The notes under the pieces are model-generated. The model was not told the DNA's origin. It saw nothing but the letters and a program-made list of their open reading frames with translations, and made no database searches. Position numbers and translations under genes: made by a program. 64,000 nt of DNA from Heligmosomoides polygyrus polygyrus (lineage: Eukaryota; Nematoda; Chromadorea; Rhabditida; Heligmosomidae), in NCBI GenBank assembly GCA_947396885.1, contig OX377202.1, forward strand, positions 58,182,034-58,246,033. Direction: 5' to 3'. Numbering within the stretch: the stretch's first letter is position 1; each line of letters opens with the position of its first letter. Below are positions 37,736 to 42,061 of the stretch, one piece after another.

Positions 37736-38909
37736 CGCCAAGAAGCCACAACTTCATCTCATCAAATGAAAGCCGATGCTAGGTATTTTAGGTGGAGGAC
37801 TACGTGGTAGGATATCTTGGTGACTCGAAAGCTGTGAAGGAGTTTGTTAGAGAATTTCTTCAAAAGAGGAGCGATTTCCGTAATCGCAAACAGCACGCGG
37901 TAAAAGATGTGAGCGTTTTTTCGCCAATTGTTTTCCATTCTGAGACACTCGCCCGAAGGTTGTACAGTTGAAGGATCTCTCAAGTGCTCGAGGAGCTCCA
38001 GTGTCGGGTAATGGAGCTGGTGGTTTTTCGGCAGTGCAGAGTAAGAAGAAGAAGAACAAGGTGCGTGCTGATTTCGAGGTTGATTTCAAATAATATTCTG
38101 TAGTGCTCATCAACCCTTCTCGCCTAATGCGTTCACAGTTATGTCACTTGACTCTAGCCTATTCCTGTACCCCACGGAATGAAACATTTAAGCTTCCTAC
38201 ACTTCTATCAAGGAACTGGGTGTCTTGCGGAACGCCCAACCGTAGCTTCTTGTGACTATTCTCAGTAGTGACGCGGGAGGACACGACGTGATAATGAGAA
38301 GTCGTTTACGTGAAAATTAATGGTGACGATCCCCATATCACAATTCGCTTGTCACAGCATGCTCGCATCAGTGAAGCGCAGTAGTGTATGGATTTGACCG
38401 CGGCTGCGATTTCAAGATGAAGTCGTCCAAGTAGTAGTGTTTTTGAAGAGTGTGCTCCTCCAGCTCCAAAGCCATTTGAATACGAAAGCGTATGGGTTCA
38501 ATCACCTCAAAGCGTAATGGAGTGAATCTGGAGTGGCGCTTTTTGGAGCTTTCGACCTGAGCGTGGGATCCGCTGCCTATGCAACAACACATGAGCCGCC
38601 ACACGAGTTCTCTCGTGATTTGAAAAGTCCACGAGTCGCTCTCGTTTCCGATGACTAACACAGGGGCGCTCGTGAGCGGAGCGCCCTTCTGTCCTGTTCT
38701 TGTGTAGTGATAATCGGTTGAAATGTTTCTAGCTCTAGGAGAGGCTGGTTCTACCGCTGATACCGAGCTCGCACGTTGAGTTCGACTTTCAGGGCGCTCG
38801 ACTCGTCGTTGATGGCTCATGTTTGGGATTCCGTGCCACTTCGGATCCGAACCGGGTTAATCAAGGAGAAATCGAGACAGTAGCACTTGCACCTGGACAA
38901 AAGAGATAA
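1567..38909 (+). CDS. gyf-1: GIGYF/GYF-1 orthologue, GYF-domain translational repressor (26 exons, 5' end missing)
   Basis: GIGYF proteins are cytoplasmic adaptors that bind 4EHP (eIF4E2) and use a GYF domain to capture proline-rich partners, repressing and destabilising target mRNAs. I assembled these exons: 1567-1749, 18454-18619, 18690-18836, 20497-20601, 25665-25839, 25886-26002, 26127-26193, 29445-29476, 29618-29735, 29864-30085, 30150-30237, 32918-32988, 33081-33181, 33252-33400, 33481-33612, 33698-33836, 34065-34170, 34273-34386, 34444-34519, 34609-34733, 34798-34945, 35024-35164, 35851-35992, 37792-37908, 37968-38060 and 38793-38909. They hold about 3.2 kb of coding sequence (about 1,060 codons), against roughly 1,000-1,300 residues in animal GIGYFs. 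Motif order is exactly that of the family. Splice phases agree from the first exon to 32988. At least four internal frameshifts and two phase mismatches occur between 33.0 and 36.0 kb. The start codon is not in view. The symbol follows the C. elegans name and is by homology only. Confidence 0.88.
1977..2564. mobile_element. GC-rich inverted-repeat MITE nested in the piggyBac remnant (copy e)
   Basis: The left end GCCCCTGTTATACTCCCGCG is mirrored at the right end (CGCGGGAGTATAACAGGGGC). The interior is very GC-rich with many CCGCGG motifs. The ends match the TTA-flanked MITE at 13572-13728. The flanks here are degenerate (TAT rather than a clear TTA pair). The 210-aa open frame on the minus strand is a by-product of composition. 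Confidence 0.7.
3094..3207. repeat. Inverted repeat inside the piggyBac remnant
   Basis: GGGGCCGTATGCTC near the left is mirrored by GAGCATACGGCCCC at the right, with imperfect CCCCC/GGGGG pairing further in. It is probably an additional small nonautonomous element; no target duplication was identified. Confidence 0.6.
3232..3662. other. Intronic sequence, possible LINE tail fragment
   Basis: No exon seen. On the minus strand 3530-3604 reads like the short DRNEWxRxWRxLE peptide common in LINE-derived ORFs. A related minus-strand piece occurs near 52985-53060 (DRNEWGRYWRQLEHL). Both are too short to classify. Confidence 0.35.
3665..4945 (-). mobile_element. Hsmar1/bandit-like mariner, 1.28 kb
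   Basis: Terminal inverted repeats TTAGGTTGTAACGAA at both ends are flanked by the TA target duplication (3663-3664 and 4946-4947). The length of 1,281 bp is typical of a full mariner. The transposase runs on the minus strand. It lies in the large GIGYF intron, antisense to the gene. Confidence 0.93.
3766..4775 (-). pseudogene. Mariner transposase, one frameshift, DD34E
   Basis: The N-terminal part (start codon at 4775) carries the paired HTH region (GTTAKEADEKINAAFGQG, RWYQKFRNGDESLEEHEGR). Reading then shifts frame near 4485-4492 and continues open to the stop at 3766. Together this gives about 340 residues, normal for mariner. The catalytic region shows VTCDEKW, LLHDNARPH and SPTEYHFF. 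The third acidic residue, 34 positions after the second, is Glu where active mariners have Asp; the human SETMAR copy has Asn at this position. Similarity to SETMAR/Hsmar1 is strong throughout. Probably inactive because of the frameshift and the D-to-E change. Confidence 0.9.
4948..5617. other. Intronic sequence, nothing recognised
   Basis: AT-rich intronic DNA with no conserved coding segment, clear repeat or RNA gene. Confidence 0.5.
5618..5960. repeat. 42-bp tandem repeat with ATCCGAAT palindromes
   Basis: Units of about 42 bp contain GGATGATTCGGATAACGG and end in CCGGATTTTTGG; a second partial block starts at about 5822 after the palindrome GATATCCGAATCGGATATCC. Because 42 is a multiple of three, open frames read through it as a 14-residue repeat. 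That is a repeat artefact, not evidence of a protein. Confidence 0.85.
5961..7161. other. Intronic sequence, nothing recognised
   Basis: No exon, inverted repeat or RNA gene could be supported in this stretch. Confidence 0.5.
7162..8188. mobile_element. Mariner-derived foldback, 1.03 kb
   Basis: The ends are TTAGGTGGTCCCAT on the left and the complement of TTAGGTTGTCCCATAAG on the right, with TA on both flanks (7160-7161 and 8189-8190). Almost the whole element is a palindrome. The left arm (to about 7640) and right arm (from about 7735) mirror each other over some 450-480 bp, including the phrases GATTTGCTCTATCAGA and GGACATTTTG. No transposase motif. Antisense-pairing RNA would form a very long hairpin in the GIGYF pre-mRNA. 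Confidence 0.88.
8191..9279. other. Intronic sequence with a degraded MITE-like piece
   Basis: Around 8632-8740 the sequence AAGGCCTAAGGTTCAATACGC is partly duplicated and followed by GAAGTATAACATAGGCCT, resembling ends of the TTA-flanked MITE family. Otherwise nothing is recognisable. Confidence 0.4.
9280..10949 (-). pseudogene. RTE-type LINE reverse transcriptase, broken
   Basis: Reading from high to low coordinates, the minus strand encodes the linker (REKKALYHVFLSEKTAD), the RT entry (KMRPGKATGPDDVAPDLLK), YRPIRLLSHSMKIFERVVDGR, the palm (FLDLEKAFDRVPREV), GVHQGSALSPLLF, and after the catalytic site KYLGSAVASDG and the SKIYRAVVRPVAMYGAECW tail. The YADD catalytic box near 9815-9830 is broken by a frameshift (LLYA | DVMFAS). 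Several other frame changes occur (for example near 10390 and 9540). This is a dead copy lying antisense in the GIGYF intron. Confidence 0.9.
10950..11217 (-). pseudogene. Duplicated RTE linker fragment
   Basis: This stretch repeats, with divergence, the RTE segment at about 10650-10945 (GAAGATGGCCGTTC.. versus GAAGATGACCGTTC.., and the linker that reads ..DKTAD..YRKAKKTAKKAVAAAKAAYYADVSEKLETRDGER on the minus strand). It is a second, truncated RTE copy in the same orientation. Confidence 0.75.
11218..12200. mobile_element. Rearranged mariner remnant
   Basis: From 11218 to about 11900 the sequence matches, in the same orientation, the mariner at 40776-42061 (CATCACCTTCGACTTC, GACTTTGTGGAGTTGGCC). 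From about 11967 to 12200 the transposase C-terminus and terminal repeat are in the opposite orientation and end in CCAACCTAATA. A 45-bp inverted duplication lies at 11328-11427. It abuts the truncated RTE at 11217 with no terminal repeat. Confidence 0.75.
12208..13492. mobile_element. Foldback element with nested MITE
   Basis: The left end (GCCTTCAAAGCGGTGAAAA, then GAGAGGACAAATATT) is mirrored at the right end (AATATTTGTCCTCTC, TTTTCACCGTATTGAAGGGC). A second inverted pair is inside (about 12465-12535 versus 12905-13030, CCCAATAAATCG / CATTTATTGGG). A (CT)n run occupies 12857-12890. The right half is interrupted by MITE copy c (13092-13310). Confidence 0.75.
13092..13310. mobile_element. 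TTA-flanked GGCC-ended MITE (copy c)
   Basis: Flanked by TTA at 13089-13091 and 13311-13313. The left end reads AAGCCCAACACACTTCTGCG and the right end is the complement with a few differences (CGCAAAAGTGCGGAGGCCT). Closely resembles copies a, b and d. Confidence 0.82.
13572..13728. mobile_element. TTA-flanked MITE with TATACTCCCGCGGG ends (copy f)
   Basis: TTA flanks lie at 13569-13571 and 13729-13731. Inverted termini contain TATACTCCCGCGGGAGCATC on the left and its complement on the right. The interior is CCGCGG-rich. Same end sequence as copy e. Confidence 0.85.
13732..14227. other. Intronic GC-rich sequence, nothing recognised
   Basis: No exon or repeat boundary could be supported. Confidence 0.4.
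14228..16092. mobile_element. Foldback element with 290-310-bp arms
   Basis: The left arm (about 14228-14545) and right arm (about 15808-16092) are inverted copies. Shared phrases include TTTTTCGGGCGGACGCATCA, GACGTCTTATCACTAGTAGA and GTCCTAAGG. The 1.26 kb between them has no recognised coding content. No target duplication was identified. Confidence 0.8.
16093..17667. other. Intronic sequence with long but unconvincing open frames
   Basis: Overlapping open frames occur on both strands at 16287-16975. None shows a recognisable domain, and the stretch is inside an intron whose flanking exons join perfectly without it. Nothing else recognised. Confidence 0.4.
17668..18399 (-). mobile_element. 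Tc1/mariner-type remnant, 0.73 kb
   Basis: Ends CAGGGTGCGTAAAAAGTATT and the complement of GAGGACGCGTAAAAAGTGTT are inverted, with TA flanks. On the minus strand 17830-18040 reads SSNMNPLDYSF..ISKNEVWATFNRSY..KAALLKARDEI, matching the last catalytic block (PDLNPLDYxxW) and C-terminus of this superfamily. One stop interrupts it. Internally deleted. It ends 55 bp before the next GIGYF exon. Confidence 0.8.
18454..18836 (+). CDS. gyf-1: GIGYF exons 2-3 in view (Gly/Arg-rich N-terminal region)
   Basis: Exon 18454-18619 starts after TTTCAG and ends at G-A|GTAAGT; exon 18690-18836 starts after TTGCAG and ends at TTCG|GTAATC, with a 70-bp intron between. The first continues the conserved segment after the 4EHP motif (RLQQNINSSKAMSS), then a Gly-rich run. 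The second is Gly/Pro/Arg-rich (VPVKGGGSSRPYVPPGRNG). Vertebrate GIGYFs have a comparable RGG-like region here. Phases (1 and 1) join without a stop. Confidence 0.85.
18837..20496. other. Intron of 1.66 kb, nothing recognised
   Basis: No repeat family or RNA gene was identified here; open frames on either strand show no domain. Confidence 0.5.
20497..20601 (+). CDS. gyf-1: GIGYF exon 4 in view (RG-rich)
   Basis: Bounded by TTGCAG and AAAG|GTTTGT, phase 1 at both ends. It encodes ANRGRGAQSTSRGGG and ends GLYDPRDPK, continuing directly into DRPRNRMRSTSDEGD of the next exon 5 kb away. RG-rich stretches at this position are typical of the family. Confidence 0.85.
21424..21721 (+). mobile_element. 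tRNA-derived SINE (copy 1)
   Basis: Starts GGGCGCGTGTGGCGCAGTCG, has a Pol III A box (TGGCGCAGTCGG) and a B-box-like GGTTCGGGTTTCC, and ends in a TTTATCC repeat tail. About 295 bp. Near-identical copies at 32236-32534 and 58335-58629. Open frames inside it recur in each copy and are not proteins. Confidence 0.88.
22200..22420 (+). pseudogene. LINE 3' ORF fragment, degraded
   Basis: Short frame-shifted pieces on the plus strand read LHALTCASELYGTAHT, FRSSALRRRLG and PKIRWNDHVMRT. These resemble the conserved tail of nematode endonuclease-RT elements (LxALTYASETW .. SELRRR .. KSKIRWAGHVMR). The remainder of the element is not visible. Confidence 0.5.
23221..23400. repeat. Short tandem repeat, about three units
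   Basis: The phrase TACTTTCCTCTATGTTTACC recurs at about 23224, 23288 and 23339. Unit lengths are uneven (52-65 bp). Confidence 0.7.
24019..24215. repeat. 81-bp tandem repeat, 2.4 units
   Basis: GGAAACGGAGCT starts at 24019, 24101 and 24182, each followed by CACATCACTTGTGTCCAG. Open frames through it are repeat-driven. Confidence 0.85.
24225..24378. mobile_element. Palindromic MITE (GATTCA/GTTACTGCAGTAAC type)
   Basis: AAAGTTACTGCAGTAACTTT is present near both ends, and GATAACGCGGCTTATCGCTC is mirrored at the centre. The element at 55916-56091 shares the central GATAAGCCGCGTTATCTGAG core, so this is a small family. Confidence 0.75.
24696..24840. mobile_element. Inverted-repeat MITE (GCCGGATTCATCAAC type)
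   Basis: The left end GCCGGATTCATCAACCGCTT is mirrored at the right (GTTGACGAATCTGGC), with CCGGTCGGTGATGGTGAAAAG paired to CTTTTCACCGTTACCGGC. Ends match those of 55916-56091. Confidence 0.72.
24924..25054. mobile_element. TTA-flanked GGCC-ended MITE (copy b, best preserved)
   Basis: Perfect inverted ends AGGCCCCCGCAGACTTCTGC over at least 20 bp, with TTA at 24921-24923 and 25055-25057. Only 131 bp long. The cleanest member of the family and the best guide to its boundaries. Confidence 0.9.
25068..25305. repeat. Direct duplication, unit about 147 bp
   Basis: CCGACGCTGGGTTGTGGGGA occurs at 25088 and 25233, followed in both by CCCTAGCG and TTGGGATGTGTTTCTGACCC. Two units in tandem; nature unknown. 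Confidence 0.8.
25665..26193 (+). CDS. gyf-1: GIGYF exons 5-7 in view with PEW...GSFD segment
   Basis: Exons 25665-25839, 25886-26002 and 26127-26193 join in phase (2, 2, 0). The first is Trp/Gly-rich (GAWTTAGVGKHGWSSHNKDG). The second ends PEWMEDGEDQERE and the third encodes GSFDEHGRFQKK. Together they match the conserved vertebrate PEWCLED..GTFDSSGAF segment, which is reported to contact the RNA helicase DDX6. The middle intron is only 46 bp (GTACCT..TTTTAG). Confidence 0.87.
26194..27185. repeat. Intronic duplicated G/C cassettes with a perfect hairpin
   Basis: The block at about 26517-26600 (AGCGGCCTA.. GGCTTCGCCTCCAAGCCCTGAGAATAGAAC) is repeated, diverged, at about 26738-26830. The second block contains a perfect 20-bp inverted repeat with a 4-nt loop at 26722-26765 (CCAACCAGTCGTCGGCGGCC, loop TAGC). 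Nothing else was identified. Confidence 0.7.
27190..27276. repeat. Two diverged copies of the 41-bp satellite
   Basis: GCTCGCCATGCACGGTTGCC and the following unit match the array at 9-213. Confidence 0.88.
27933..29107. repeat. Long inverted repeat with tRNA-like sequence in each arm
   Basis: The left arm (about 27933-28345) and right arm (about 28700-29107) are imperfect inverted copies of about 410 bp. Each contains a tRNA-like segment: left 28109-28180 with A-box TGGCGCAATCGG and B-box-like AGTTCGAGTGC; right the complement with TGGCGCAGTCGG. Neither folds as a convincing complete tRNA by eye. Lies in the GIGYF intron before 29445. Confidence 0.82.
29445..29735 (+). CDS. gyf-1: GIGYF exons 8-9 in view
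   Basis: Exon 29445-29476 is a 32-bp microexon (GRKAPDTTPS), after CCACAG and before CA|GTACGT. Exon 29618-29735 continues HLTGAERISDFSFRPQP. The frame is open to ATGCAG|GCATGG, which would be a GC-AG donor in phase 0 with the acceptor at 29863. A conventional alternative is donor G|GTGAAC after 29709 with acceptor CATCAG at 29888, also in frame. No domain is recognised. Confidence 0.72.
29864..32988 (+). CDS. gyf-1: GIGYF exons 10-12 in view: GYF domain
   Basis: Exons 29864-30085, 30150-30237 and 32918-32988 join in phase. They give PPQFFYLDPTKQERGPFEK, then PQMDSWYKRGYFSEGLEVRR, then GELMQLNGRMTPF. The signature GPF-x4-M-x2-W-x3-GYF is complete and exact, so the proline-ligand-binding surface (Y, W, F residues) is intact. 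Vertebrate GIGYF has QGPFNNQEMAEWFQAGYF and LGDIMKMWGRVPF at the same places. The 2.7-kb intron between the last two exons holds a CR1-like LINE and a SINE. Confidence 0.93.
30238..31739. other. Intron sequence, possible SINE relic near 31110-31230
   Basis: CATCCCTCCAGGGTCGACAAATTTG at about 31167 resembles the SINE body (CATCCCTCCGGGGTCGGTGAATTGG). Otherwise nothing was identified. Confidence 0.4.
31740..32895 (+). pseudogene. CR1-like LINE 3' end, split by a SINE
   Basis: Plus-strand pieces read VKDLGITYDSKLNFDSHY, AYKLYVRPILETNTTIFS and ALERFQNSVTRK, the conserved RT C-terminal tail of CR1/jockey-type LINEs (EKDLGV.. L..YK..VRPILEY..VW.. LE.VQ..FTRK). Frameshifts and stops are present. 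A SINE interrupts it at 32236-32534. The 3' end is an AAATA-rich tail at about 32869-32886. Confidence 0.82.
32236..32534 (+). mobile_element. tRNA-derived SINE with perfect 11-bp target duplication (copy 2)
   Basis: Flanked by ACTGCAAATAC at 32225-32235 and 32535-32545. Contains A box TAGCGCAGTCGG, a B-box-like segment, and a CTTTATCCTTTTATCC tail. The target duplication fixes the element's boundaries at 299 bp. Confidence 0.93.
33081..34386 (+). CDS. gyf-1: GIGYF exons 13-18 in view: coiled coil, frame-damaged
   Basis: Exons 33081-33181 (SSGGMWSELGAPANLMYGQ), 33252-33400, 33481-33612, 33698-33836, 34065-34170 and 34273-34386 encode a Glu/Arg/Lys/Ala-rich helix (for example REYQEHLVRELQKQREE, EEIERRERELKESAEET, RRARAAAEAAAEKARLQQ). 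Family members have the same long charged coiled coil after the GYF domain. Problems: the phase does not match between 32988 and 33081 or between 33181 and 33252. The frame also shifts near 33353 and near 33786, where the adjacent frame resumes the same heptad-like pattern. Exon borders are otherwise good (CAG|GTACAG, CAG|GTTTGA, CAG|GTGAGG). Confidence 0.8.
34444..35164 (+). CDS. gyf-1: GIGYF exons 19-22 in view: SLKEIQ segment and linker
   Basis: Exons 34444-34519, 34609-34733, 34798-34945 and 35024-35164. The second carries APWLGAAAVVQTKEKSLKEI then QEEEERQLR, matching the family segment SLLEIQQEEARQ. The third reads SGTWSNASQTPPVES and, after a one-base shift near 34890, KTAAAKSAWGGGSAETQK. 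The fourth reads SSPLWDSPPLQAANK, like the vertebrate tail with its WG/WD tryptophans. The donor after 34733 (GAG|GTCAAG) is weak; without it a TAG occurs at 34749. Confidence 0.78.
35165..35850. other. Intron, nothing recognised
   Basis: No mobile element boundary or RNA gene seen. Confidence 0.45.
35851..35992 (+). CDS. gyf-1: GIGYF exon 23 in view: C-terminal helical module
   Basis: Starts after TTTGCAG and ends at GACGAG|GTGCGC. Reads LGIGEDNNVFLDWVVQRLKQ, then after a one-base shift near 35930 NTTVEADVLAMFIEGVENPDE. This matches the vertebrate GFTQWCEQMLHALN..LDVPTFVSFLKEVESPYE. The exon length (142) is one base more than a multiple of three, as expected for one inserted base. Confidence 0.84.
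36044..36098. repeat. (AT)n microsatellite
   Basis: Uninterrupted AT repeats apart from one ATTAT break. Confidence 0.95.
36100..36453 (+). mobile_element. Tc3-like transposon 5' part, cut by the assembly gap
   Basis: At 36390 a start codon opens MGRGSMLSIEEQAQIKVLRN, very like the N-terminal HTH of Tc3-type transposases (MPRGSALSDTERAQL). The sequence then runs into 200 N. Upstream, ACCGGAAAGTATAGGGGACA (36101) is repeated as ACCAGAAAGTATAGGGACAC (36281), probably terminal or subterminal repeats. Confidence 0.72.
36454..36653. other. Assembly gap (200 N)
   Basis: Exactly 200 undetermined bases, a conventional scaffolding length, so the true size is unknown. Confidence 0.99.
36654..37677. 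other. Intron sequence after the gap, unrecognised
   Basis: Opens in both strands without domains. It may include the rest of the Tc3-like element or another repeat, but no signature is visible. Confidence 0.35.
37678..37729. repeat. (AT)n microsatellite
   Basis: About 25 uninterrupted AT dinucleotides. Confidence 0.95.
37792..38060 (+). CDS. gyf-1: GIGYF exons 24-25 in view: end of helical module and KKKK motif
   Basis: Exon 37792-37908 (donor could also be at 37899) begins VEDYVVGYLGDSKAVKEFV and REFLQKR, matching EVHDYIRAYLGDTSEAKEFAKQFLERR. Exon 37968-38060 encodes GAGGFSAVQSKKKKNK, matching SNFEAVQSGKKKKKQK. The donor is AAG|GTGCGT. Both exons are in frame and undamaged. Confidence 0.9.
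38061..38792. other. Last intron, nothing recognised
   Basis: An intron of 732 bp. A 150-aa open frame on the minus strand (38368-38820) overlaps the last GIGYF exon and has no domain. Confidence 0.5.
38793..38909 (+). CDS. gyf-1: GIGYF terminal exon
   Basis: Starts after GACTTTCAG in phase 0 and ends with TAA at 38907-38909. It encodes LVVDGSCLGFRATSDPNRVN then QGEIETV, aligning with the vertebrate C-terminus (MVRADPSLLGF..SSERLNMGEIETLDDY). This identifies the true end of the protein and shows that reading through the previous donor into VRADFEVDFK-stop is coincidental. No AATAAA is seen in the next 300 bp. Confidence 0.9.
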   Translation, partial: GARLVVDGSCLGFRATSDPNRVNQGEIETVALAPGQKR

Positions 38910-39802
38910 ATGTATCAGTTTGAGCTCGTATAGCAGTTTCGCCTTCGTATTAACTGTGTTTTACCACACCCGTTGTTATTCTGTAGTGCTCGCAGTCTCC
39001 CGAAAATTCTTTTGCTAGCGTTCTTTCTCGTACAACGTCGGGCGTTGCTCGTCGGCCGGACAGAGCTAGCGCCGACAGTTGTGGGGTTCTGGCGCCCGCA
39101 CTAGTTCTATCTTCTGCTGGGTTTGGAAAGAGGATAGGCGGTGAGGGGGCTCCAATGCTAATATGTTGTTGCTTTTCTTTCCATTCGCTTTTAATTTTCT
39201 CTGGGGATTTCATGTTTCTTTTGGCGTGTACATTGTCGAACTCTGTTGTTTAATTTTGAAGACGAGTTTCGGTTGTATTTTGCTCATATTCGTTATCGTT
39301 TGCTGTCCTTTGAATGTTACCATATATGTTCATATATGCATGGTTTTGTTGTTCCTAGTAGCCTTACCTACTCGGTGTTTCAGCAGTGTTTTAAGCAGCA
39401 CTTCCACAGATTTGTTATAAGAGCTAGTCGGTCTGTTCCTCTCCCTCTCTCGTCTCACCTGCTCTGTTGTCGTTTTTGTTGTTCGAGTGCGGCCCTGACA
39501 AGTGTAGCCGAGCACCTTCGAAGGAGAAGCCTTTTCTGTATATGCGGATACATAATGTATTGAGCGTTAAATCTTTTGGCAGTTAGGAGATGACAAGTGA
39601 ACGAGCGCCTCGATGCCGCCGTCTCCTAACTTCTCAGGACCGTGAATGCCGAAGACAGGTTTACAAGATTCTGACAGCGAGTATGCCATCGTCGGCAAGA
39701 TTTGTGGCTCAGCATAAATCATGATTAACAATTAACATGCACTTCGAGCAAAATCACACAGCTGCGCACGTCACCATGTCTAAACAGCGACCCTCGTTCG
39801 TT
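38910..39802. other. 3' flank of the GIGYF gene, nothing recognised
   Basis: T-rich sequence at 39160-39480; short open frames only. Confidence 0.5.
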
Positions 39803-40087
39803 GTAGGCACCAGGGGTGCACATTTAACGGTTAACGATTTAACGAATTAACGGCACTTTTCGTTAAAATCTGGCTTAACGACTTAACGGAGATTTTTAGA
39901 AATTTAACGGAATTTTTAACAGGCTTTTTTGCTCAGTGAATTTATCATTTTTACCCTTAGTTTGCACTAATGCTGCAGGTGTCATCCTTACGATAAGGAC
40001 TGTTCCTGAAAAACGTTTTGAAATCAGCAACAATATTTTAATGCTTTCGTGAATTTGTTTCGAATTTTTGGAACTAGTGCATTTTGG

Positions 40088-40361
40088 GGGCGCGTGTAGC
40101 ACAGACGGAAAAGGTGCCGGCTGCCCCGCGCACCCGGCGTCATGTTCCTGATCCGAATTTCCCGCCCAGCCCAACCAATCCTTCCATCTCTTCGGGGTCG
40201 GAGAATTGGCACCATACTTGTCTGGGAAGGTTAAATCGCTGACTTCTTCATCGGCTGGCCACCGCAAGTTATTGTATCTCCAAACACACAATTAAATCAC
40301 CTCCACAATATCCCGTAAACGTAGGATGTGTGGCGCACCGTTCTTCATCGCTATCGTTCAA
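40088..40361 (+). mobile_element. tRNA-derived SINE, diverged (copy 4), 10-bp target duplication
   Basis: TGCATTTTGG flanks it at 40078-40087 and 40362-40371. The A box TAGCACAGACGG and body (GGGAAGGTTAAATCGCTGAC) are recognisable but more diverged than copies 1-3, and the TTTATCC tail is replaced. Confidence 0.88.
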
Positions 40362-40559
40362 TGCATTTTGGAGTTAGAAATTTTTTCTCCGAACCCCCAA
40401 GCACGTCAACGAATCCACGCAAAGATACTGGTCTAATCTCCTCGTAAGATATGCCTCTCCTCATCTGGCGCTGCTTATCCCAGAATACATTTGCCTGCTA
40501 CCGGGAACTGTCAAGATAGCAACAAGAATTTTTGGAAAGCTATTTTCCCTGAACATTAA

Positions 40560-40692
40560 TACGTTGACTACGTGCCACACTTCTTCGGCAGTGTGGGGCC
40601 GTGTGACATGATTCATGTCACGGTCCCGACGTTGCAAAAAATGGGTTAGTCCGGCGCATCAGGCACTCAAAAGTCGTGCTTTCGGCAACGTA
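40560..40692. mobile_element. piggyBac-type MITE, 133 bp
   Basis: TTAA at 40556-40559 and 40693-40696; inverted ends TACGTTG. The interior shares GTGTGACATGATTCATGTCAC-type palindromic sequence with the right part of the 1889-3227 element (TGACATCATGTCACACGGTC), linking the two. Confidence 0.83.
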
Positions 40693-40775
40693 TTAATATT
40701 CCACTGATAGGTTTTTAGTTGTATTTTTATTACTTCCTTCTTACTTAATGGGCTGATGCCGGCATCGAGATTGTA

Positions 40776-42061
40776 TTAGGTTGGAAAAAAAGTCTTTTCA
40801 TTTTTTTCAAAGATTTATTACTTCACAACTACAAAGTCAAATCAATTGAGATAAACTCTATTTCGTCCCACTACACTTCTCCAAAGACTGGGTAATTTTC
40901 CAATTCCTCTCGCTTAAAAGACTGCAGTTCTGGAGTCGAACCATTGATGAATCCAATTTTTGAGGTCTTCATCCGTTCCAAAATATTTCTCTCCAATTTC
41001 TTGCTTGAGAGCACGGAAGAGATGGTAGTCGGCACGAACGAGGTTAGGGCTATACGGTGGATGTGGCATTACCTCCCAGCCCATCTCCTTTATTGTTTCT
41101 CTTGTGAGTCTTGCAACATGTGGTTTTGCATTGTCATGCAGGATCATCACCTTCGACTTCTCCGGCCTGTTTTCTTAGAGAGTTGCGACGACTTTGTGGA
41201 GTTGGCCGCAGTATGTGACAGCAGTAAGTGTCTCTCCACTTCTGAGAGTTTGCCGATAAATCACTTCTCTGATATCCCACCAAACACTGAAGAGAATCTT
41301 CCTTTCGTGAACATTGGGCTTGAGATCAGACTTAGGGCTCTCTCCCTTTTGTACCCATTGCCTCTTCCTCGGAAGTTGGCACACAGGACCCAGGACTCTT
41401 CGCCTGTCACAATCTGCGGAAGAAAAAAATCTGCGCCTGTCACAATCTGCGGATTTTCTTCCTTATCTGGACAGAAGAGAAGCAGCGATGGAGAGCCGTC
41501 GACCTTTCTGAGTGTCTGACAGGGCATGTGGAATCCAAGCTCCAAATTTCCATGAAAGCCAAGATTCTTCAGATGGATTCCTACTATCCTATGAGACACT
41601 TCGAGCTTCTCTGCCAGCTGACGTGTCGTCTGCCAACTATCGGTACGAAGAAGGTGGAGTAATTCAGTGTCGTCCTATTCAGTTGGCCTTCCTGACCATG
41701 CTTTGCCCTCAGTGAATAATCTCCCTTTAAATACTTTCCGAACCACTCATAACAGGCGCGATGAGTAGTAGATCCCAAGCCATATATATGGTTAATTTGG
41801 TGTGCTGCCTGACGTGCTGCGGATTCTTTAATGAATTCATGAAGAACGCCGTGCTGAAAATGGCCATGAGGTAGATCTGGCAATGAGTTCGGAAGATTGG
41901 ATGGATAACGAATTACAAGAAGAGTCTTAACCTGTGTCCGCGTGCGAACAGTAGACAAGTGTGATAGGATTACGAAATCAGCAATCAACATTGGCTAGTG
42001 CGTTTACAAGGGGAAGGGTAAAAAAAATTCGAAGTGTGAAGAGACTTTTTTTCCAACCTAA
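40776..42061 (-). mobile_element. Mariner, 1.29 kb, degraded transposase
   Basis: Ends TTAGGTTGGAAAAAAAGTC and complement, TA on both flanks (40774-40775, 42062-42063). On the minus strand the transposase is in pieces: HTH (HEFIKESAARQAAHQINHIY, RSGETLTAVTYCGQLHKVVA) and catalytic LHDNAKPHVARLTRETIKEM with PHPPYSPNLVRADYHLFRAL. The first catalytic aspartate region reads VTGEESWV rather than VTGDEKW. Multiple frameshifts; inactive. Related in family to the remnant at 11218-12200 and distinct from the mariner at 3665. Confidence 0.92.

Noticed and set aside
38061..38093. Read-through C-terminus VRADFEVDFK-stop for GIGYF
   Set aside because: It resembles the vertebrate VRAD by chance; the exon at 38793-38909 gives the real conserved CLGF...GEIE end in correct phase.
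39163..39563. Hydrophobic open frame of 85 aa (39163-39420) as a membrane protein gene
   Set aside because: T-rich low-complexity sequence with no splice or family support.
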